Below are positions 1-9,676 of a stretch of DNA of 64,000 nucleotides, piece by piece (within the stretch, counting starts at the first letter, position 1; every line of letters begins with the position of its first letter). The stretch covers positions 62,001 through 126,000 of the forward strand of contig CAJEXI010000003.1 in the NCBI GenBank assembly GCA_903994455.1, written 5' to 3'. The stretch is from an uncultured Chlorobiaceae bacterium. GTDB lineage: Bacteria > Bacteroidota > Chlorobiia > Chlorobiales > Chlorobiaceae. A program made the translations under genes and the position numbers. The notes beneath the pieces were generated by a model, which was not told the DNA's origin, ran no database searches, and saw nothing but the letters and a program-made list of their open reading frames with translations.

Positions 1-846
1 CGCCAGATTCTTACCACCAAGATTCTTGGCTGGTTTGAATCACTTGCCAAAGAGCAGCCTGAAAAGTTCAAGACATTTTACAAGGCATTTGGTGCCATTA
101 TCAAGATTGGTCTGAATACGGACTTTACCAATCGCGACAAGCTTGTTGAGTTGCTGCGGTTCGAAAGTACAAAGACCGAAGAGGGGGGATATGTGACGCT
201 CAGGGAGTATACGGAAAGAATGGGTGCCGATCAGAAAGAGATCTACTATCACTCCGGAAACAGCCGCAGTCAGCTTCTTGCACACCCTAATCTTGAGTAT
301 TTCCAGGATATGGGCATTGAGGTTTTGCTGCTCAGCGATCCGGTTGATGTGTTTGTCATTCCCTCCCTTCATGAATACGATAAAAAGCCTCTCAAGTCGA
401 TTGAAAAGGCTGATATTGACTTTTCGAAGCAGAAAAAGGAGACCGCAGAGCCTCTTGCCGAGAATCTTCTTGCTCCGGTGCTGCAGCTTTTCCGCGAAAC
501 ACTTGGTGAAGGGATTGAGGATGTTGTTGAGTCGCATCGGCTTGTCAACTCTCCCGTAACGCTGGTGATTGGAAAGGATGGTCTCGACAGCCAGATGGAA
601 AAGATGATGAAGATGATGCAGAGTTCTATGCCTGCCGCAAAAAGGATTCTCGAGGTCAATACCTCACACCCGATTATCCGCAATCTTGCCGGCATGATCA
701 TTGCCGATATCAATAATCCTCTGATCAGAACGGCAATGAAGCAGCTTTATGAAGGGGCACTGTTTCTTGAGGGAGGTCTTGAGTCGACAACCGCATTTTT
801 ATCGAGGATGAACGAGTTGATCGAGGCGGCAACTCTTTCCAGATAA
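1..846 (+). CDS. htpG: Chaperone HtpG (Hsp90), C-terminal part
   Basis: The reading frame is open from base 1, so the gene starts before the window; 281 codons and a TAA stop are present. The first residues ([17 protein letters not shown]) and the following KFYKAFG-like and [13 protein letters not shown] segments match the middle and C-terminal domains of bacterial Hsp90, and the end carries the dimerisation region ([21 protein letters not shown]). HtpG is a cytosolic ATP-dependent chaperone; its N-terminal GHKL ATPase domain lies outside the window. No terminator is evident and the next gene starts 32 bases downstream on the same strand. The family assignment is secure; only the upstream extent is unknown. 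Confidence 0.93.
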   Translation, partial: RQILTTKILGWFESLAKEQPEKFKTFYKAFGAIIKIGLNTDFTNRDKLVELLRFESTKTEEGGYVTLREYTERMGADQKEIYYHSGNSRSQLLAHPNLEYFQDMGIEVLLLSDPVDVFVIPSLHEYDKKPLKSIEKADIDFSKQKKETAEPLAENLLAPVLQLFRETLGEGIEDVVESHRLVNSPVTLVIGKDGLDSQMEKMMKMMQSSMPAAKRILEVNTSHPIIRNLAGMIIADINNPLIRTAMKQLYEGALFLEGGLESTTAFLSRMNELIEAATLSR

Positions 847-878
847 GCTGGATTTAAAAACTTTTAAACAGTGAATTT

Positions 879-1757
879 GTGAACAAGGGAAGGGTGTTTG
901 ATGAAAGGGTTGTTGCGGTATTTCAGAAGAATGAGATCACCGAGCATCATATTTATAAAAATCTTTCCGGCAGGGTAAGCGGTGTAAAAAATCGCCGCAT
1001 ACTCTCCCAGATTGCCGACGATGAAATGCGTCATTACGGTGTCTGGAAAAATTATACCAGAAAGGATATCAGTCCCAATCGTTTCAAGGTATGGTTTTAC
1101 ACGCTGGTCAGTATGGTTTTCGGTTTTACTTTTGGCATCAAGCTGATGGAAAACGGCGAAAAAAGGGCACATGATCTCTATAGTCGCATTCCGGGTTCCT
1201 TCAAGGAGGTCAATGGAATTCTCCGCGATGAGGAAGAGCATGAGCAGGCACTGTTGACGCTGCTTGATGAAGATCGTCTGAAATACACCGGTTCGATTGT
1301 TCTTGGCCTGAATGACGCACTGGTCGAGCTGATGGGGGTGCTGGCCGGTCTTACTTTTGCTCTTCACAGCACATCCGTTATGGCATTGACAGCTTCCATC
1401 ACCGGCATTGCTGCGGCACTTTCCATGGCGGCATCAGGCTACCTTTCAACAAAGTCGGATCCGGGCGGTAAAAACCCTTTCGTCGCCTCATTGTATACCG
1501 GGGTAGCCTATATTATTACTGTTTTGTCGCTCATTGCACCCTATCTCATTTTTGAAGATCGCTATCTTTGTCTCGGGCTCTCATTTTTTACGGCGATATG
1601 CATCATCGGCTTTTTCAACTACTACATTTCCGTTGCCCGTGACTTGCCGTTCAAAAGCCGTTTTTTAGAAATGGTCGGGTTAAGTTTTACCGTTGCGGCC
1701 CTGAGCTTTGGGGCTGGCTATGTTCTGCATTTTGCCTTCCCCGATATTCTGATGTAG
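879..1757 (+). CDS. Ferritin-like / VIT1 (CCC1) fusion, MbfA-type iron or manganese transporter
   Basis: A 292-residue protein starting at GTG. Residues 1 to about 135 look like a rubrerythrin/ferritin-like four-helix domain, with metal-ligand patterns EITEHH, DDEMRHY and DEEEHEQ. The remainder has the VIT1/CCC1 membrane region: [18 protein letters not shown] is the family signature around the first membrane helix, followed by [20 protein letters not shown] and three further hydrophobic segments. Proteins with this layout (membrane-bound ferritin A in other bacteria) export iron using the cytosolic ferritin-like domain as sensor. That role here is inference; manganese is possible. It follows htpG by 32 bases, so co-transcription is possible. 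Confidence 0.85.
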   Translation: MNKGRVFDERVVAVFQKNEITEHHIYKNLSGRVSGVKNRRILSQIADDEMRHYGVWKNYTRKDISPNRFKVWFYTLVSMVFGFTFGIKLMENGEKRAHDLYSRIPGSFKEVNGILRDEEEHEQALLTLLDEDRLKYTGSIVLGLNDALVELMGVLAGLTFALHSTSVMALTASITGIAAALSMAASGYLSTKSDPGGKNPFVASLYTGVAYIITVLSLIAPYLIFEDRYLCLGLSFFTAICIIGFFNYYISVARDLPFKSRFLEMVGLSFTVAALSFGAGYVLHFAFPDILM

Positions 1758-1763
1758 CCCTCT

Positions 1764-3314
1764 TCAGGCAGGGAGCGATCGCAGCAGTGCAGCAACGGCT
1801 GCTGCGTCGACCGGTTGCGTCGTGTTTATTTCAAGAGTGATTTTTTGCTCTTCAGTGGTCAACCTCTCCTGTTTTTCCAACTGTGAAGCAAGCACTTCAG
1901 CGTCGGCCTCTGAGGCATCGTTCCCTCTCAAAGAGCGTTGCTGTACTCTTTCCATGAGCATCTTTTCAGGAGCTGAAAAACGCAGAATCCGGCAGGAAGT
2001 CTTGAGGCTTTCGGCAAAATCCATGAACAGTTTCCGGTTGTCAGCCTTCAGAAAAGTCGCATCCACGATGACCGATATCCCGGCTTCAAGGCAAAGCCTG
2101 GCGACTTCAAGCAGTTTGTGGTAGGTTTTGCTGGTGATGGTATCGGTATAGAGCGACAGGCTTTGTTTGCTCCCCTCAAGCGGCTTGAGTCCCGCAAGCC
2201 TTTTCCGTTCGATATCAGAGCGGATATGGATCGACGGCAGTGACCTGGCAATGTCGCTCGAAACAGTTGTTTTTCCGCTACCTGAAACACCCTGGGTCAG
2301 GATGAGCAGAGGTTTTTTGGGAGAGGAGTAGTGTTGTGCCAGCCGGATATAGGAGCGATGTTCTTCAAGAATCTGTTGATCGGTATCCTGGCCGCTGGTC
2401 TGTGCATAGCGGATGGCGGTCACTTTTGCCCGTACCATCGCCCGGTAGAGAGCATAAAAGAGCAGCAGCGGGAGAGCGCCGTAATCGCCAGTCTCCATCA
2501 AATAGTTGTTCAGGAGTCTCCAGGCCAGTTGCGGTTCTCCGCCATGGTCGAGATCCATAAAGAGAAACGCCAGATCACTGATGACATCAATATTGCTGAG
2601 GTGCTCATTAAATTCAATGCAGTCAAAGAGCAAAATCCGGTTTTGCCACAGAACCATATTGCCGGTATGGATATCCCCATGGCATGGGCGAATAAATCCT
2701 CCTCTCTTTCGCTGGAGAAGCAGAGGGTAGAGGCGTTGATGTTCTTGCAGGGTCCATGCTTTCAGCTCTTCAAGCCTTTCAATTTCTCGCCGGTTTGACG
2801 CAATCGACTCCATAGCGGTAAAATTGTGAAGCATCGGCTTGACAAGATTTGCCGGATGGCCGCAACCGCTCTCTCTGGCCACCGGGGGCAGTGAGGTATG
2901 GAAGCGGGCGATCATGCATGCAAGATGATCGATATGTTGGTCGGTGAGCAGCTTTTTTGCAAGCATCCTGTCAAGCTCCATTGTCCGGTCAAATTGTACC
3001 ATTTTAACGGCGTATTCGACAAGCTCTCCTTCAGCGTCAATAAAAAATGTATTTCCAGTGCAAACGACCGGCACAACAGAGAGGTAGATTTCCGGGCAGA
3101 GCCTCCGGTTGAGGCGAAGCTCCTCGTTGCAGGAGTGATGGCGTTTTTCAAGAGTCGAAAAATCCAGAAATCCAAGGTTCAGCGGCTTTTTGATTTTGTA
3201 AGCCAGCGACCCGGTAAGGAAAATCCAGGAGATGTGGGTCTCCACCACCTCAATGGCTCCAGTTGGGTGAGGATATGCCGCCGAACGGCTCAATGCATCA
3301 ACCAGAGATTGCAT
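1764..3314 (-). CDS. Aminoglycoside phosphotransferase-like / P-loop kinase fusion protein
   Basis: About 516 residues from the ATG at 3314. The frame stays open upstream to 3467, but the added residues are not family-like and the shorter start puts the conserved region near the N terminus. The N-terminal two thirds form an APH-type kinase fold, with HGDIHTGN (catalytic loop) and FDCIEFNE (metal-binding). The C-terminal third is a separate P-loop kinase (GVSGSGKTT, then VIVDATF). This two-domain arrangement is widespread and annotated as bifunctional APH/ATP-binding protein; substrates are not established and an antibiotic-resistance role should not be assumed. It is convergent with the upstream transporter gene and divergent from uspA. 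Confidence 0.8.
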   Translation of the reverse strand: MQSLVDALSRSAAYPHPTGAIEVVETHISWIFLTGSLAYKIKKPLNLGFLDFSTLEKRHHSCNEELRLNRRLCPEIYLSVVPVVCTGNTFFIDAEGELVEYAVKMVQFDRTMELDRMLAKKLLTDQHIDHLACMIARFHTSLPPVARESGCGHPANLVKPMLHNFTAMESIASNRREIERLEELKAWTLQEHQRLYPLLLQRKRGGFIRPCHGDIHTGNMVLWQNRILLFDCIEFNEHLSNIDVISDLAFLFMDLDHGGEPQLAWRLLNNYLMETGDYGALPLLLFYALYRAMVRAKVTAIRYAQTSGQDTDQQILEEHRSYIRLAQHYSSPKKPLLILTQGVSGSGKTTVSSDIARSLPSIHIRSDIERKRLAGLKPLEGSKQSLSLYTDTITSKTYHKLLEVARLCLEAGISVIVDATFLKADNRKLFMDFAESLKTSCRILRFSAPEKMLMERVQQRSLRGNDASEADAEVLASQLEKQERLTTEEQKITLEINTTQPVDAAAVAALLRSLPA

Positions 3315-3484
3315 AGCGGTATAAGTGAAAACGCTGAAAAAAGATTTATTGCTCCAATATACAGGAGCGAATCGAAGCAGACAAGAAATGTGCGGTCGAA
3401 TGGATTCCTTTAAAAAAAATGTAAATTGAAGTTTCATTGCAAAAGAAAGACGCTTCATCACATTCATGTAGTCAACTTACCGTT

Positions 3485-3961
3485 ATGATACATCTTACAA
3501 GGATACTTTGTCCGACCGATTATTCACCTACGTCGGATAATGCTGTGCGTTATGCTGTTGAATTTGCCAGAAAAGTTGGCGCTCATGTCAGGTTTGTCCA
3601 TATCCTCTCTCCCGGAGTCCTCCCCGAGAAACCCGCAGCCTCATCGGAAGAAACCGCAGTTTCTGCCGTTCAGCCCGAAGAGGATGGTGATGCGCTTCCC
3701 GACAATTTTTCACGAGTGCTTATGGATGAAAAAAAGAAGGGTTTGAATGCCGATTTTCGTGTTCTCAAGGGGGACGCTCCCAATGTTATTGCTGAACAGG
3801 CCCATTCATGGGGTGCTGATCTTATCATTATGGGTTCGCATGGCCGTACAGGTCTGCAGAGGATTATGATGGGCAGCGTGGCCGAAGAGGTTTTTCGTTG
3901 TTCTGACATTCCAGTACTGCTGGTCAAGGAGCAGGCAGCCGCCAAGATTATTGTAGAATAA
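3485..3961 (+). CDS. Universal stress protein, UspA family
   Basis: The ATG at 3485 (MIHLTRILCPTDYS) gives 158 residues and the normal Usp N terminus; an upstream ATG at 3437 would add 16 unrelated residues. The N-terminal ILCPTDYSPTSDNAVRYA strand-helix and the C-terminal GSHGRTGLQRIMMGSVAEEV (the G-2x-G-9x-G-S nucleotide-binding signature) are present, so this is an ATP-binding Usp. Residues 45-75 form a variable acidic/proline loop. The gene is divergent from the APH/kinase fusion and stands upstream of fumarase. It acts in the cytosol as a stress-related nucleotide-binding protein; the specific role is unknown. Confidence 0.9.
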   Translation: MIHLTRILCPTDYSPTSDNAVRYAVEFARKVGAHVRFVHILSPGVLPEKPAASSEETAVSAVQPEEDGDALPDNFSRVLMDEKKKGLNADFRVLKGDAPNVIAEQAHSWGADLIIMGSHGRTGLQRIMMGSVAEEVFRCSDIPVLLVKEQAAAKIIVE

Positions 3962-4008
3962 CTGTTTCAACGCCCGAAATTCCTTTTAATTATACGTCGC
4001 TACATGTT

Positions 4009-5544
4009 ATGGAACACTTCAGGGAATCAATTCTCTCGCTTATTACCGAAACATCCGCCAACCTTCCGAGTGATGTTCGTTGTGCACTTGCTGCCGCTAT
4101 TGACCGCGAAGATCCCGCATCCCAGGCCGGTCTTGCCATGTCGACCATTTCGGTCAATATTGATATGGCCGTCGACAATGTTTCACCGGTTTGCCAGGAT
4201 ACCGGTATGCCAACCTTTTTTATCCACACCCCTCGTGGTGCCGATCAGCTTTTCATGAAAGAGGAGATTGAAGCGGCTGTTGCAGAGGCATCAAAAACAG
4301 GCAAGCTTCGTCCCAATGCGGTCGATGCCATCACGGGCAAAAATTCCGGCAATAATCTTGGCAGCCATTTTCCCGTTCTTCATTTTGAGCCATGGGAAAA
4401 GGATGAGATAGAAGTGAAGCTTATTTTGAAAGGCGGAGGCTGTGAAAACAAAAACATTCAGTATTCACTGCCCGATGTCATTCCCGGCCTGGGAAGCGCT
4501 TCGCGAGACCTTGACGGTGTGCGCAAATGTCTGCTTCATGCTGTCTATCAGGCGCAGGGCCAGGGATGCAGCCCCGGCGTTATCGGTGTCGGCATCGGCG
4601 GCGACCGTACCAGCGGTTTTGATTTGGCCAAAAAGCAGCTCTTCCGTACCATTGACGACCGTAACCCCGACAGCGAACTTGATGCTCTCGAACAGGAGAT
4701 TGTGGAAAAAGCAAATACCATGGCTATCGGCCCCATGGGATTCGGCGGAAAAACCACCCTCTTTGGCTGTAAAATTGGTAAATCACACCGTGTTCCGGCA
4801 AGCTTCTTTGTCTCTGTCGCCTACAATTGCTGGGCATACCGCAGGCTTGGTGTCTTGCTTGACCCGGCTACAGGAACCATTGACCGCTGGTATTACAGGG
4901 ATGCGGACGAGATCAAGCGCATGGCCAAAGGTGAAGGTATGCCTCTGACCGGTAAAGAGGTTGTTCTGCAGGCACCAGTTACCGAGGAGCAGATACGCAG
5001 TCTCAGGGTTGGCGATGTTGTGCTGGTCAACGGAACGATGCACACCGGCCGTGATGCATTTCACCACTACATCATGCACCACAATCTGCCCGCCGGTCTT
5101 GATACAACGGGCGGAGTTCTCTTTCATTGCGGTCCGGTGATCATGAAAAACGATGACGGCAGTTATCGGGTGACCGCTGCCGGCCCGACGACATCGATTC
5201 GTGAAGAGCCATTTCAGGCTGATGTTATCAAAAAGCTTGGTTTGAGAGCCATTATCGGGAAAGGCGGCATGGGTCCGAAAACCCTCAAGGGATTGCAGGA
5301 ACACGGGGCAGTGTACCTCAATGCCATCGGTGGCGCGGCGCAGTACTATGCCCGCTGCATCGACAAAGTGACCGGTGTCGATTTTCTTGAAGAGATGGGT
5401 GTGCCCGAAGCCATGTGGCATCTGGAGGTCAGCTCATTCCCGGCTATTGTCACCATGGATGCTCATGGCAACAGCCTGCACCGTTTGGTCGAAGAGGAGT
5501 CGTTCCGTCAACTTGGCACCTTTGACAACGATTCGCACTCATGA
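4009..5544 (+). CDS. Fumarate hydratase, class I (iron-sulfur)
   Basis: A 511-residue protein with the alpha and beta parts of class I fumarase fused. Cluster cysteines are visible in VCQDTGMPTF, GCSPGVIGVGIGGDR and AYNCWAYRR. The C-terminal beta part shows VGDVVLVNGTMHTGRDAFHHY, GPTTSIREEPFQ and IGKGGMG. The enzyme interconverts fumarate and malate with an oxygen-sensitive 4Fe-4S cluster; in a green sulfur bacterium it would run malate to fumarate in the reductive TCA cycle. It lies 48 bases before the pyruvate carboxylase-type gene, so the pair may form a carbon-fixation operon. Class I hydro-lyases also include tartrate dehydratases, but the fused full-length form fits fumarase. Confidence 0.9.
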   Translation: MEHFRESILSLITETSANLPSDVRCALAAAIDREDPASQAGLAMSTISVNIDMAVDNVSPVCQDTGMPTFFIHTPRGADQLFMKEEIEAAVAEASKTGKLRPNAVDAITGKNSGNNLGSHFPVLHFEPWEKDEIEVKLILKGGGCENKNIQYSLPDVIPGLGSASRDLDGVRKCLLHAVYQAQGQGCSPGVIGVGIGGDRTSGFDLAKKQLFRTIDDRNPDSELDALEQEIVEKANTMAIGPMGFGGKTTLFGCKIGKSHRVPASFFVSVAYNCWAYRRLGVLLDPATGTIDRWYYRDADEIKRMAKGEGMPLTGKEVVLQAPVTEEQIRSLRVGDVVLVNGTMHTGRDAFHHYIMHHNLPAGLDTTGGVLFHCGPVIMKNDDGSYRVTAAGPTTSIREEPFQADVIKKLGLRAIIGKGGMGPKTLKGLQEHGAVYLNAIGGAAQYYARCIDKVTGVDFLEEMGVPEAMWHLEVSSFPAIVTMDAHGNSLHRLVEEESFRQLGTFDNDSHS

Positions 5545-5592
5545 CGTTTTTCCCTGGTTATCAAGCTCATTTAAATTGAAAAGAGAAAGTTT

Positions 5593-7527
5593 ATGAAAAA
5601 GATAAGATTTATGGACGTCTCTTTCCGGGACGGCTTTCAGTCATGTTTTGGTGCCAGGGTAAAGACCGAAGATTTTTTGCCTGCTCTGGAAGCTGCCGTT
5701 CATGCCGGTACCGACAACTTTGAAATAGGTGGCGGTGCCCGCTTTCAGAGTCTCTACTTCTATTGCGAAGAGGATGCCTTTGTTATGATGGATACAGCCC
5801 GCAAGATTGTTGGACCGGATATCAATCTTCAAACCCTGTCAAGAGGTGCCAATGTTGTCGGCCTTGTTTCTCAATCCCGCGACATTATCGACCTTCATGC
5901 CCGTCTTTTCAAAAAGCATGGCATCACGACCATCAGAAATTTCGATGCCCTGATGGATATCCGAAACCTCTCCTATTCCGGGCAATGTATTTATAATGCC
6001 GGGCTCAGGCATCAGGTCGTTGTGGCCATGATGGGTCTTCCGCCGGGATTGGTCGAGACCTACTGCCACACCCCGCAGTTTTACCTCGACAAGCTGCAGG
6101 AGATTCTTGATGCCGAAATTCCATTCGACAGTGTCGCCTTCAAGGATGCTTCAGGCACCACAACTCCTGCGGTTGTTCATGAGACCATCAAGGGCGCAAG
6201 AAAGATGTTGCCGGAAGGAACTGAAATCCAGTTCCATACGCACGATACTGCAGGGATGGGTGTCGCCTGCAATTATGCCGCCATCACCGGGGGCGCAGAC
6301 ATTATTGACCTCTCCATGGCCCCGGTCAGCGGAGGGACAGCCGAAGTCGATATTCTCACCATGTGGCAGCGGCTCAGGGGTACCGGCTACACTCTCGACA
6401 TCGATCAGGAAAAATACCTTGAGGTTGAGGCACTCTTTATCGATCAGATGTATAAGTACTACATGCCCCCCGAAGCGACAGCCGTCAATCCGGTGATCTC
6501 CTTTTCACCCATGCCAGGCGGTGCCCTTACGGCCAATACCCAGATGATGCGCGACAACAACACGCTTCATCTTTTCCCCGAAGTGATCAAGAACATGCGG
6601 GAGGTGGTGGTCAAAGGAGGTTTTGGTGCCTCGGTTACCCCGGTTTCACAGTTCTATTTCCAGCAGGCATTTGCCAATACCATTCAGGGGCACTGGAAAA
6701 AAATCACTGACGGCTATGGCAAAATGGTGCTGGGTTACTTTGGTAAAACTCCAGCCACGCCCGACGAAGAGGTGGTGCGGCTTGCATCAGAACAGCTTGG
6801 ACTTCCTACAACGCTCGAAGATGTGCACGATATCAACGACCGAAATCCTGAACTGGGTGTCGCCTATAACAGGTCGCTGCTTCAGAACGCCCATATTCCG
6901 CAGACTGACGAAAACATTTTTATTGCGGCAACCTGTGGTGCCAAAGGGATTGCCTTCCTTCAGGGCGATTGCTCAACTGGTATTCGTTACAAGGCCGACA
7001 TTGCTGTTGAAATAAAGGCAACACCAAGAGCCGAGGTGGTGGCCGCTTACCACGAAGCTCACAAACACGACATCCATCAGAAAGAGGTGAACTACCGCCT
7101 TGAAGAGCTCTTTTCAAAGCTGCCATCAGCGTCGGCAGTTTCAACTCCACCGGCCTCAAAAGTCATTTCGATGGCCGGGAACTTCACCGTTTTCGTTGAC
7201 GGGGCTCCTTATACGGTCTCTTTTGCTGAAGGCTCGTCTATCAATCCGCCGTCCGTCACTGCGCCTGAACTTTCCGCAGCACCAGGCAAACCGGACGAGT
7301 CAGCAGTCTCAGCCGGCACACCCGTATCGGCAGTTATGCCTGGCAATGTCTTCTCAATCGCGGTCAAAGTTGGTGAAGAGGTGCGGGAGGGAGAAGAGGT
7401 GGCCGTTATTGAAGCCATGAAAATGGAAACCCCGGTCAAAGCTCCCTGTGCAGGAAGAGTTCTCTCCATTACGGTAGCCAAAGGGGACACGGTAGGAATG
7501 GGAGAGACCATGATGACCATTGGATAA
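5593..7527 (+). CDS. Pyruvate carboxylase subunit B / oxaloacetate decarboxylase alpha-type protein with biotinyl domain
   Basis: A 644-residue protein. Residues 1-270 are an HMGL-like carboxyltransferase barrel: FMDVSFRDGFQSCFGARVKT keeps the R-D-x-x-Q-S motif, VAFKDASG carries the conserved lysine-aspartate, and FHTHDTAGMG carries the metal-binding histidines. A conserved carboxylase domain follows. The C terminus is a biotin carrier domain with the biotinylated lysine in EAMKMETP. In an anaerobic phototroph it most likely supplies oxaloacetate from pyruvate; the biotin carboxylase subunit is not in this window. A sodium-pumping decarboxylase role is less likely because no membrane beta subunit is present nearby. 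Its last 8 bases overlap the start of the ogt-like gene. Confidence 0.85.
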   Translation: MKKIRFMDVSFRDGFQSCFGARVKTEDFLPALEAAVHAGTDNFEIGGGARFQSLYFYCEEDAFVMMDTARKIVGPDINLQTLSRGANVVGLVSQSRDIIDLHARLFKKHGITTIRNFDALMDIRNLSYSGQCIYNAGLRHQVVVAMMGLPPGLVETYCHTPQFYLDKLQEILDAEIPFDSVAFKDASGTTTPAVVHETIKGARKMLPEGTEIQFHTHDTAGMGVACNYAAITGGADIIDLSMAPVSGGTAEVDILTMWQRLRGTGYTLDIDQEKYLEVEALFIDQMYKYYMPPEATAVNPVISFSPMPGGALTANTQMMRDNNTLHLFPEVIKNMREVVVKGGFGASVTPVSQFYFQQAFANTIQGHWKKITDGYGKMVLGYFGKTPATPDEEVVRLASEQLGLPTTLEDVHDINDRNPELGVAYNRSLLQNAHIPQTDENIFIAATCGAKGIAFLQGDCSTGIRYKADIAVEIKATPRAEVVAAYHEAHKHDIHQKEVNYRLEELFSKLPSASAVSTPPASKVISMAGNFTVFVDGAPYTVSFAEGSSINPPSVTAPELSAAPGKPDESAVSAGTPVSAVMPGNVFSIAVKVGEEVREGEEVAVIEAMKMETPVKAPCAGRVLSITVAKGDTVGMGETMMTIG

Positions 7528-8065
7528 AACTGACGATTTCGGACTCTCGTGTTCAGGCGGATGCTCCCTGAAGACGGGAGTTGCAGAAAATATAAAAAAT
7601 TTGAAGCTCTCTGTTCAGAATACCCTCATCGGTCGTGTCGGAATAGCAGAACATGACGGGAGTATAACCAACCTTTTTTTTGCAGAGGAGAAGCTCCCGG
7701 CGGGCATTGAACGCCTTGAAACTGAAGGACTTCACGAGGCTTTCCGGCAGTTGGAGCGTTATCTTGCGGGAAGCCTGAAAGCGTTTTCACTGCCATTGGC
7801 TCCTGCCGGGACACCATTTATGCTGGCGGTGTGGCGCATGCTCTCCAAAATTCCTTACGGCACAACAGTGAGCTACAGGGATGTGGCGGCTGCTCTCGGA
7901 AATCCTTTTGCTGCAAGGGCAGTGGGGATGGCAAATCATCGGAATCCTCTACCGCTCTTTCTTCCCTGCCACAGGGTTATTGGCAGTGACGGTACTCCTG
8001 GCGGGTATCGTGGCGGGCTGGCATTGAAAAAATGGTTGCTTGAGCTTGAACGCGGGGCTGGGTGA
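7520..8065 (+). CDS. ogt: Methylated-DNA--protein-cysteine S-methyltransferase (Ogt/Ada-C type)
   Basis: 181 residues from a TTG at 7520 that overlaps the upstream gene by 8 bases; an in-frame TTG at 7601 is an alternative start. The catalytic motif PCHRVIGSDG with the acceptor cysteine, plus the preceding VWRMLSKIPYGTTVSYRDVA and AARAVGMANHRNPL segments, are diagnostic of O6-alkylguanine-DNA alkyltransferases. The N-terminal 90 residues are the poorly conserved Ogt-type domain. The protein repairs O6-methylguanine by irreversible transfer of the alkyl group to cysteine. The link to the upstream carboxylase gene looks like simple translational coupling. Confidence 0.9.
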   Translation: MDKTDDFGLSCSGGCSLKTGVAENIKNLKLSVQNTLIGRVGIAEHDGSITNLFFAEEKLPAGIERLETEGLHEAFRQLERYLAGSLKAFSLPLAPAGTPFMLAVWRMLSKIPYGTTVSYRDVAAALGNPFAARAVGMANHRNPLPLFLPCHRVIGSDGTPGGYRGGLALKKWLLELERGAG

Positions 8066-8177
8066 GCAGACTTGAATGGCTCGCCAGCATGTTACCCCGC
8101 CAATGGTAAGGGGCAAGGCAAATCGCCACAGGGGATCACGCCGTCGGTTGCAACACAGGAACTCCTCGTGTTCTGGT

Positions 8178-9380
8178 TTATGGTTTCACGACCACTTCGC
8201 AATTTGGATGGAGATCCATAAAGCGTTCAAGTTCTTCTTCAGGAACTCTGCCAGACGAGAGTTCTATTTTTTCGAGTTGCTGCAGGTGCATGATCGGGCC
8301 GATGGTGGTCACGAGGGTCTTCGATATATCAAGTTCTTCGAGGTTGGCAAGTTCCGCCAGAGCATCGATAGACTCAAGCGGTGTGCTTGCTATGCTCAGC
8401 TCTCGAAGATCAAAGAGCTCTCGAAGCGGTTCAATGCTTTTGATTCTGGATTTATTGCATCGGAAATACTCGAGATTCTTGAGCCCGGCGAGTGGCGCTA
8501 TATCGTCAATATTGGAGTTGTCTATGCCAAGCTCAATAAGATTTTCGAGATGGCTGAGGGGTTGAAGGGAAGTGATACCTGTTTTATAGCAACTGAGCTT
8601 TTCAAGGTTGACAAGCTCTTTCAGGGGTGAAAGATCCTTGATACTTGTTTCAGAACAATAGAGTTCTTCAAGGTTAAGAAGCTGACGGATTGGCTCAAGT
8701 GAACTGACCTGTGTGCTCGATATCCAGAGCAGTTTCAGGCTGGTAAGGTTGCGCAGGGGTTCAAGCGAGGTAAAGTCGCAGTCAAATGCATAAAGGCGTT
8801 GCAGCTTTTTAAGATTGACCAGCGGCTCAAGATTCTCAACGGGGGACTCGTCGCAACGGAGCTGCTGAAGCTTTTCGAGTATCCGAACGGGTAACAGATT
8901 ATGGATTCGGCGGTTGTCGCAACGGAGATGCGTTGTATCAAAAAAGGAGAGCAGCTCCTGGTCAGAGGGTTCCCGGACAATCTTGAGAGTCGTTTTAATG
9001 ACCTCTTTCCAGTCAGAGGTCAAGGTATTCCACCACTTTTTTCGAAGAGCGCCATCCCGCAGGAGCTCAGCCCTGGAGGTGCGGCGAAGAAACTTGAGTT
9101 CATCACCGTTGTTGGTGGCCTCTCTTGCACTTTCAGCAGCAACATTTTTCGCAGAAGGGGCAGGATTGTCGGCGTTGAAATTGAGTTTTTCGGTAAGGCA
9201 GCGGGTATACCACTCGGCTTTTTTCTCCTCAATGTTCTGATGGTGCAATTCCTGTGATTGCTGGTCAAGAGAGGAGATATCTTCAAAAATGTCGTTCCCG
9301 CAACGAGGGCATACAGCGCTGTTGAGAGAGAGGGGAAAGCCGCAGACAGGGCATTGATTGTAGGTATTTTGCTCCAACAT
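8178..9380 (-). CDS. Leucine-rich-repeat protein with N-terminal zinc ribbon
   Basis: A 400-residue protein. Residues 10-28 hold two CxxC pairs (CPVCGF, CPRCGN), a small zinc ribbon. A linker region follows, with a tryptophan-rich segment RKKWWNTLTSDWKEVI. From about residue 165 to 385 there are roughly ten repeats of 22-23 residues with the pattern L-x-x-L-x-x-L-x-x-x-x-x-x-I-x-x-L-x-P-L, like internalin/SDS22-type LRRs. There is no signal peptide, so it is probably cytosolic and a protein-binding scaffold. It is transcribed away from dnaE, and the 296 bases between them form a divergent promoter region. No partner is evident. Confidence 0.8.
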   Translation of the reverse strand: MLEQNTYNQCPVCGFPLSLNSAVCPRCGNDIFEDISSLDQQSQELHHQNIEEKKAEWYTRCLTEKLNFNADNPAPSAKNVAAESAREATNNGDELKFLRRTSRAELLRDGALRKKWWNTLTSDWKEVIKTTLKIVREPSDQELLSFFDTTHLRCDNRRIHNLLPVRILEKLQQLRCDESPVENLEPLVNLKKLQRLYAFDCDFTSLEPLRNLTSLKLLWISSTQVSSLEPIRQLLNLEELYCSETSIKDLSPLKELVNLEKLSCYKTGITSLQPLSHLENLIELGIDNSNIDDIAPLAGLKNLEYFRCNKSRIKSIEPLRELFDLRELSIASTPLESIDALAELANLEELDISKTLVTTIGPIMHLQQLEKIELSSGRVPEEELERFMDLHPNCEVVVKP

Positions 9381-9398
9381 TCTTGTTGTATTATTTTA

Positions 9399-9428
9399 TT
9401 GACTGAGAAACCCTGCAAGCAGTTATAT
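9399..9428 (+). promoter_or_regulatory. Possible sigma70-type promoter upstream of dnaE
   Basis: TTGACT at 9399-9404 and TTATAT at 9423-9428 with an 18-base spacer, inside the 296-base gap (9381-9676) between the divergent LRR gene and dnaE. It would leave a leader of about 240 bases before dnaE. No other gene or RNA is recognisable in the gap. The call rests on box similarity only. Confidence 0.25.
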
Positions 9429-9676
9429 AAATAATAAGAAAAAAAAGCGTTACTGCCATAAAAGAGAGAAAACATTCTCAGTAATTTTCTGTTCATCGTT
9501 TTCAACGGCAAGGCGCAGGCTGGTGGAAGAATTTTGCAGGAAAGGAGGTTGTTGACAGAGTCGCAAGAACCAAAAAAATGTACTACTTTGAGGCTCGAAC
9601 GCCGTGACGGTTGCAGTGTCCTGTTTTTCGGCTTTCCACAATGTTGTTGCCATTCAAAGGATGAATTTTTATCAAT

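Noticed and set aside
1764..3314. Antibiotic-resistance aminoglycoside phosphotransferase
   Set aside because: It is an APH-fold domain fused to a P-loop kinase, a common housekeeping-type arrangement; nothing points to drug resistance.
4783..5421. Minus-strand frame of 212 codons
   Set aside because: Shadow of the fumarase gene; no domain and no ribosome site.
9450..9653. Possible small minus-strand gene upstream of the LRR gene
   Set aside because: 67 codons with no ribosome site or recognisable family; it overlaps the likely divergent promoter region.
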